Part shown: piece after piece, positions 61,146 to 64,000 of the stretch
Position numbering within the stretch: the first letter of the stretch is position 1
Layout: each line of letters starts with the position of its first letter
Source of the DNA: Novosphingobium sp. KA1
GTDB taxonomy: Bacteria > Pseudomonadota > Alphaproteobacteria > Sphingomonadales > Sphingomonadaceae
NCBI RefSeq assembly: GCF_017309955.1
Contig: NZ_CP021248.1
Coordinates: 1,647,001 to 1,711,000 of the forward strand
Direction of reading: 5' to 3'
DNA: 64,000 nt
Made by a program: the position numbers and the translations under genes
The notes under the pieces: generated by a model
Told to the model about the DNA's origin: nothing
The model's database searches: none
What the model saw: only the letters and a program-made list of their open reading frames with translations

Positions 61146-61718
61146 TCAGTGGAGTGCGAGCTCGCCTTGCCTCGGCTCTGATCGGGCCGCCGGCTGACGT
61201 GATGAAATCAGGCAACGCGCCCGGCCGATCAGGGTGCAAACCGCGTAGCGCTGCCCTCCTCGGTTGGCGTGGTCCACACGAAAGCCCCGATAGTGCCGGC
61301 GCAGAAGCCCTGCCTTGACGAGTTCGCTCACGGCGTGGCTGAGATTGGTCTTGCCGGAACTGAGCGCCCGCTCGCGCACTTCCTGCTCGATGCGGACTTC
61401 CGCCTGCGCCGGGTCAAGAGTCCAATCGTCGCGCGCTGCCAGCTCCGAGCGTACTTTCTCGGCCAGTACTGCCCGCCGAGGATCTTTGGCGGCAACGGGC
61501 GTCAGCGCCTCGCACAACCAGTCGCGCAGCAAACGCCTTTGCTCCGCTCGCCCAACAAAGGGCCCTGCACTGCCATCGGCGCGAGCGATCTCGGCGATGA
61601 GGCTGAGCTCCATGAAGGCGTAGCGCGGCCGCGAACTGGCCTGCGCCACCTGGTCCAGCAGGATCGCCAGATCGCTGGACGGCGCACGCATGGCAAGAGG
61701 GGCAGCTGCATGAAACAT
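61146..61718 (-). CDS. Hypothetical winged-helix-like protein
   Basis: A 190-residue protein from ATG 61718 (AGG six bases upstream). The C-terminal half, SGKTNLSHAVSELVKAGLLRRHYRGFRVDHANRGGQRYAVCTL, has the helix-turn-helix plus wing pattern of a winged DNA-binding domain. The N-terminal half is helical (SSRPRYAFMELSLIAEIARADGS, RDWLCEAL). I recall similar unnamed proteins in sphingomonads but no function. It converges on the dGTPase gene with 57 bases between, and a perfect 16-bp inverted repeat lies 67 bases upstream of its start, a candidate self-operator. Confidence 0.7.
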   Translation of the reverse strand: MFHAAAPLAMRAPSSDLAILLDQVAQASSRPRYAFMELSLIAEIARADGSAGPFVGRAEQRRLLRDWLCEALTPVAAKDPRRAVLAEKVRSELAARDDWTLDPAQAEVRIEQEVRERALSSGKTNLSHAVSELVKAGLLRRHYRGFRVDHANRGGQRYAVCTLIGRARCLISSRQPAARSEPRQGELALH

Positions 61719-61784
61719 AACCTGAATCAATAGAGCACAAATCAGGAATCACGAGAATCCCCCAATTTGCGGCGCATGACGATT

Positions 61785-61827
61785 GTCAGTTCCGACACTT
61801 TGCCGAGGGTGAAGTGTCGGAACTGAC
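61785..61827. promoter_or_regulatory. Perfect 16-bp inverted repeat, possible operator
   Basis: GTCAGTTCCGACACTT at 61785-61800 is repeated in reverse complement at 61812-61827, with an 11-base spacer. It is 67 bases ahead of the winged-helix-like gene. It may be an operator, a transcript hairpin or a relict recombination site. Confidence 0.55.
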
Positions 61828-62379
61828 AAGGGCAATCAGGACGCTGACGGATCCGTGCCTGGAGCCAAGGCGTGACCGTGCAAGGCGCTAACTTTGCCAC
61901 GGGGCAGAGCAACCAATGGAGCAAAGCTCCCGGAGAAGGAAGGGAAGGAGATAGGTAGCCGACGGGGACCATGACTGAATTTTGGAAGAAGAAATTTGGT
62001 TAGGTGCGCCGCTCTCCGGCGCCGACCTGCGAAAAGAGGTCCCTTTAGGTGTAAGTCGATGTCGGCCACTCGGTGCTGGCCCCTCGGGACAGCCGACGGT
62101 CGGCTCTCAGGAAGCGGAAATTGGCGGCTGAGCTACCGGCATGGACAGGCCTGACGTTGGAGCCCCCCACCGCGCGCTCAACACTGCCCGGCCCAATAGC
62201 GGCCGTCAAAGGCGAGGGAGTGATTGCATGAAAGCCGCACTCCGCTACGGCTCAGCGGTAAATATGACTGTATCTGGCCATGAACATCCGCCTGTCTCTC
62301 GCCTTATCGGGGATAAAGGCGGGACGATCCGACATTTGAGGAATGCCGACGCCCGCCATTACCGGACCATCCCTCAGGA
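61828..62379. other. 552-bp region without a supported gene
   Basis: Short open frames exist but none has a good start, codon bias or family resemblance. An inverted motif around GCCGACGGTCGGC near 62092-62104 is visible. The region separates the accessory stretch from the DUF1593 gene. Confidence 0.4.
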
Positions 62380-63969
62380 TCAGGGCGCGACCGTAACCAG
62401 CACCTTCGCATAGTGGCTCAAGCGAGGTGAACCGGAATCGGTGGCTTCGGCCAGAATCTGGAAAACCTGACCCGCCTTCGCGTCACGTGGCACCGTAAGG
62501 CGGGCGTCGGGCATATCGGCGCGGGAGATGTTCACGCTTCCGGGATAATCGTCGGCTGCTTTCCAGCGCCACCACCGGATCGTCACTGCATCGCCATCGG
62601 GGTCGGAGGCGCGCGCGGAAAGCCGGATCGTCTGGCCGGGCCGTGCGCTCACGAAGGCCGGCGTCTGCACCTTGATCGCGGGGTTGTGGTTCGCCGCACC
62701 GAACGAGGAGGCGGTCGACCAGGCAAGGCGTCCTGCGAAATCGCGCTGCGCCGCTCCGACGAAGGGATCTTCAGGTCGGCGCGGCAATTTCGTGAGGGCG
62801 CCCGGGTCCTTCATGAAGAGTTCGTACATCGCGGCCATGCGCTCCTGATCGTCGCGGGTCATGCGGTGCCCTGCCCAGCCCCCTGGCGTGGCCGAGCGAT
62901 ATCCCTCCAGGCCGTTGCCGAGGAAATCGAAGAAGGTGGGTGTATCCCCTTCACTGATGAACGAGCCCGTCTCCTGCGGCGGCGTCCAAACGACGAAGCC
63001 CGCGTCGGCCAGTTCCTGTGCCGTTTGGCCCTTTTCCCCGAAGAAATCGTAAGTGTCGCCCGGCACCATCTGCTGGCCATCGCCCCAGCCCCGGTAGAGG
63101 GCACCCATCGGCCCGCGCTCGAGGACGTGGGTCCTGATCCAGGCCGTTGAATAGTACGCCGCGTCACCCACGCTGACCTGTGACTGCGCACCATAACCGA
63201 CCGGGACACCATCGGCGCGTTCCAGATAGCGCACCTGCGGCCAAACCGGCCTGATGTAGTCCACGTACGTGTCGTCCTGGTGGCCCGAAGGAACGATCAC
63301 TGCCTTGGCGCTCACCCGCGCTTTGATCGCAGGCCAGTCCGACGAGTTGCCGAACTCCTCCTCGATCGATTTCAGGGCGCGAGCGATCGTGCTTTCACCG
63401 CCCCAAGCCAGCAGGTAGACCGGCGTCGCTTCGCCGTCGAGCAGGAGCGCGCGGATCAAGTCGGAACCGGCGGTATCGTGGGAGATATCGCCCTCGAACT
63501 CGGTATTGCCCCAGCGCATGATCGACCGCAGGTAATCGGGCGTGGGATAGTTTGCGTCATGCATCTTCAGGTTGTCATAGACCTTGGCATAAGCATCGAT
63601 GGCCCGATCGATATGGAGCTGCCCGGTCGGCCAACGATACGAAGTGCACGGACAGGTCACGGCGCCGGGCTTCGAATATTCGCGGTCGGCATGCGCGAAG
63701 CGAGTGCCTTTCATGTCGCCGCTCCAGTGCACGGCACTGCTGGCGTAGACGAGGCCCACGGTCCGATAGTCGCTGGCATAGAGCAAGTAGCGGATCATCG
63801 AGTTCGCGTCGTCGAGTTCGGGGTCGGTGGTAACGACGATGCGCGGCCTGGCAGCTGCTGGTGTCTCGAAGGGAACAGGCGTGGGCGCGGTCAGCGCACC
63901 CGTCGGATCGGACGCCAAGACGGCAGGCCCGAGGACAAGCCAAGCTAGCCTTCCGAACTCCCTGCGCAT
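62380..63969 (-). CDS. Secreted DUF1593 nucleoside-hydrolase-like protein
   Basis: A 529-residue exported protein. ATG 63969 is preceded by GGGAGAG; the N-terminus (MRREFGRLAWLVLGPAVLA) is a signal sequence. The N-terminal domain (about 40-330) has RIVVTTDPELDDANSMIRYLLYA, the Asp-rich calcium site of inosine-uridine nucleoside hydrolases (DxDxDD-like), as in DUF1593. The C-terminal part (about 425-529) is an Ig-like beta sandwich (RLSARASDPDGDAVTIRWWRW) typical of carbohydrate-linked secreted proteins. Probable glycan or glycoside hydrolase; substrate unknown. Upstream neighbours lie outside the window. Confidence 0.85.
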   Translation of the reverse strand: MRREFGRLAWLVLGPAVLASDPTGALTAPTPVPFETPAAARPRIVVTTDPELDDANSMIRYLLYASDYRTVGLVYASSAVHWSGDMKGTRFAHADREYSKPGAVTCPCTSYRWPTGQLHIDRAIDAYAKVYDNLKMHDANYPTPDYLRSIMRWGNTEFEGDISHDTAGSDLIRALLLDGEATPVYLLAWGGESTIARALKSIEEEFGNSSDWPAIKARVSAKAVIVPSGHQDDTYVDYIRPVWPQVRYLERADGVPVGYGAQSQVSVGDAAYYSTAWIRTHVLERGPMGALYRGWGDGQQMVPGDTYDFFGEKGQTAQELADAGFVVWTPPQETGSFISEGDTPTFFDFLGNGLEGYRSATPGGWAGHRMTRDDQERMAAMYELFMKDPGALTKLPRRPEDPFVGAAQRDFAGRLAWSTASSFGAANHNPAIKVQTPAFVSARPGQTIRLSARASDPDGDAVTIRWWRWKAADDYPGSVNISRADMPDARLTVPRDAKAGQVFQILAEATDSGSPRLSHYAKVLVTVAP

Positions 63970-64000
63970 TACTCTCTCCCTCAATGATATTTCGATGTCA

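Noticed and set aside
62141..62413. 90-codon plus-strand frame before the DUF1593 gene
   Set aside because: No recognisable domain or ribosome site, and it overlaps the end of the convergent DUF1593 gene.
1..64000. CRISPR array, tRNA or rRNA genes
   Set aside because: No regularly spaced direct repeats, no clover-leaf pattern with TTC-type arms and no rRNA signature were seen on either strand by eye.

Overview
The window is a GC-rich chromosomal segment from an alphaproteobacterium. I place it in the Sphingomonadales (Novosphingobium-like) by inference, not by database match. The reasons are four large TonB-dependent receptors in about 40 kb, a TPR-sulfotransferase beside one of them, a VanA/VanR pair with Caulobacter-type VanR operators, and a palindromic repeat of the kind that encodes LVLSxSKD/FDRLRTSG when it lies inside a gene.

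Layout. 1-5.2 kb: the end of an MFS exporter, a small DUF2322-like protein, TenA, a crotonase-family enzyme, and a sulfur-related pair (TauD-like dioxygenase then EpsC-type serine acetyltransferase). 5.36-5.62 kb: a 264-bp MITE-like element with 31-bp terminal inverted repeats and flanking TA. 6.1-11.4 kb: a sterol-desaturase-family hydroxylase, a TonB receptor and a TPR-sulfotransferase. 11.6-21.6 kb: YbaK, a 155-bp cruciform-like repeat, then a cobalamin riboswitch leading cobW-cobN-cobO-bluB, facing btuF, with btuC-btuD beyond: one B12 synthesis and uptake locus. 21.7-25.4 kb: malic enzyme with a phosphotransacetylase domain, and a CapA-like protein. 25.5-37 kb: two histidine kinase/response regulator pairs around a secreted serine hydrolase plus TonB receptor, then a siderophore-type receptor. 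37.1-48.3 kb: a Tat-exported DUF5695-like protein, YaaA, vanA-vanR, a polytopic spermidine-synthase-like fusion with an SDR, and another siderophore-type receptor.

48.3-62.4 kb reads as an accessory region. It has small hypotheticals with diverged repeats, an ohrR/ohr module with two operators, a relic of what looks like an IS21-type end, and a single 2,514-residue open reading frame. That protein combines a cold-shock-like fold, a DEDDh exonuclease, a RecQ-type SF2 helicase and a UvrD-type SF1A helicase. About 570 bp away on the other strand is a dGTPase resembling the anti-phage class. I regard the giant helicase-nuclease plus dGTPase as the best candidate here for an undescribed defence or genome-maintenance system. 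The window ends in a secreted DUF1593 nucleoside-hydrolase-like protein.

No tRNA, rRNA, CRISPR array or intact insertion sequence was seen. A family of about 45-bp hairpin repeats with conserved flanks recurs at five intergenic places.
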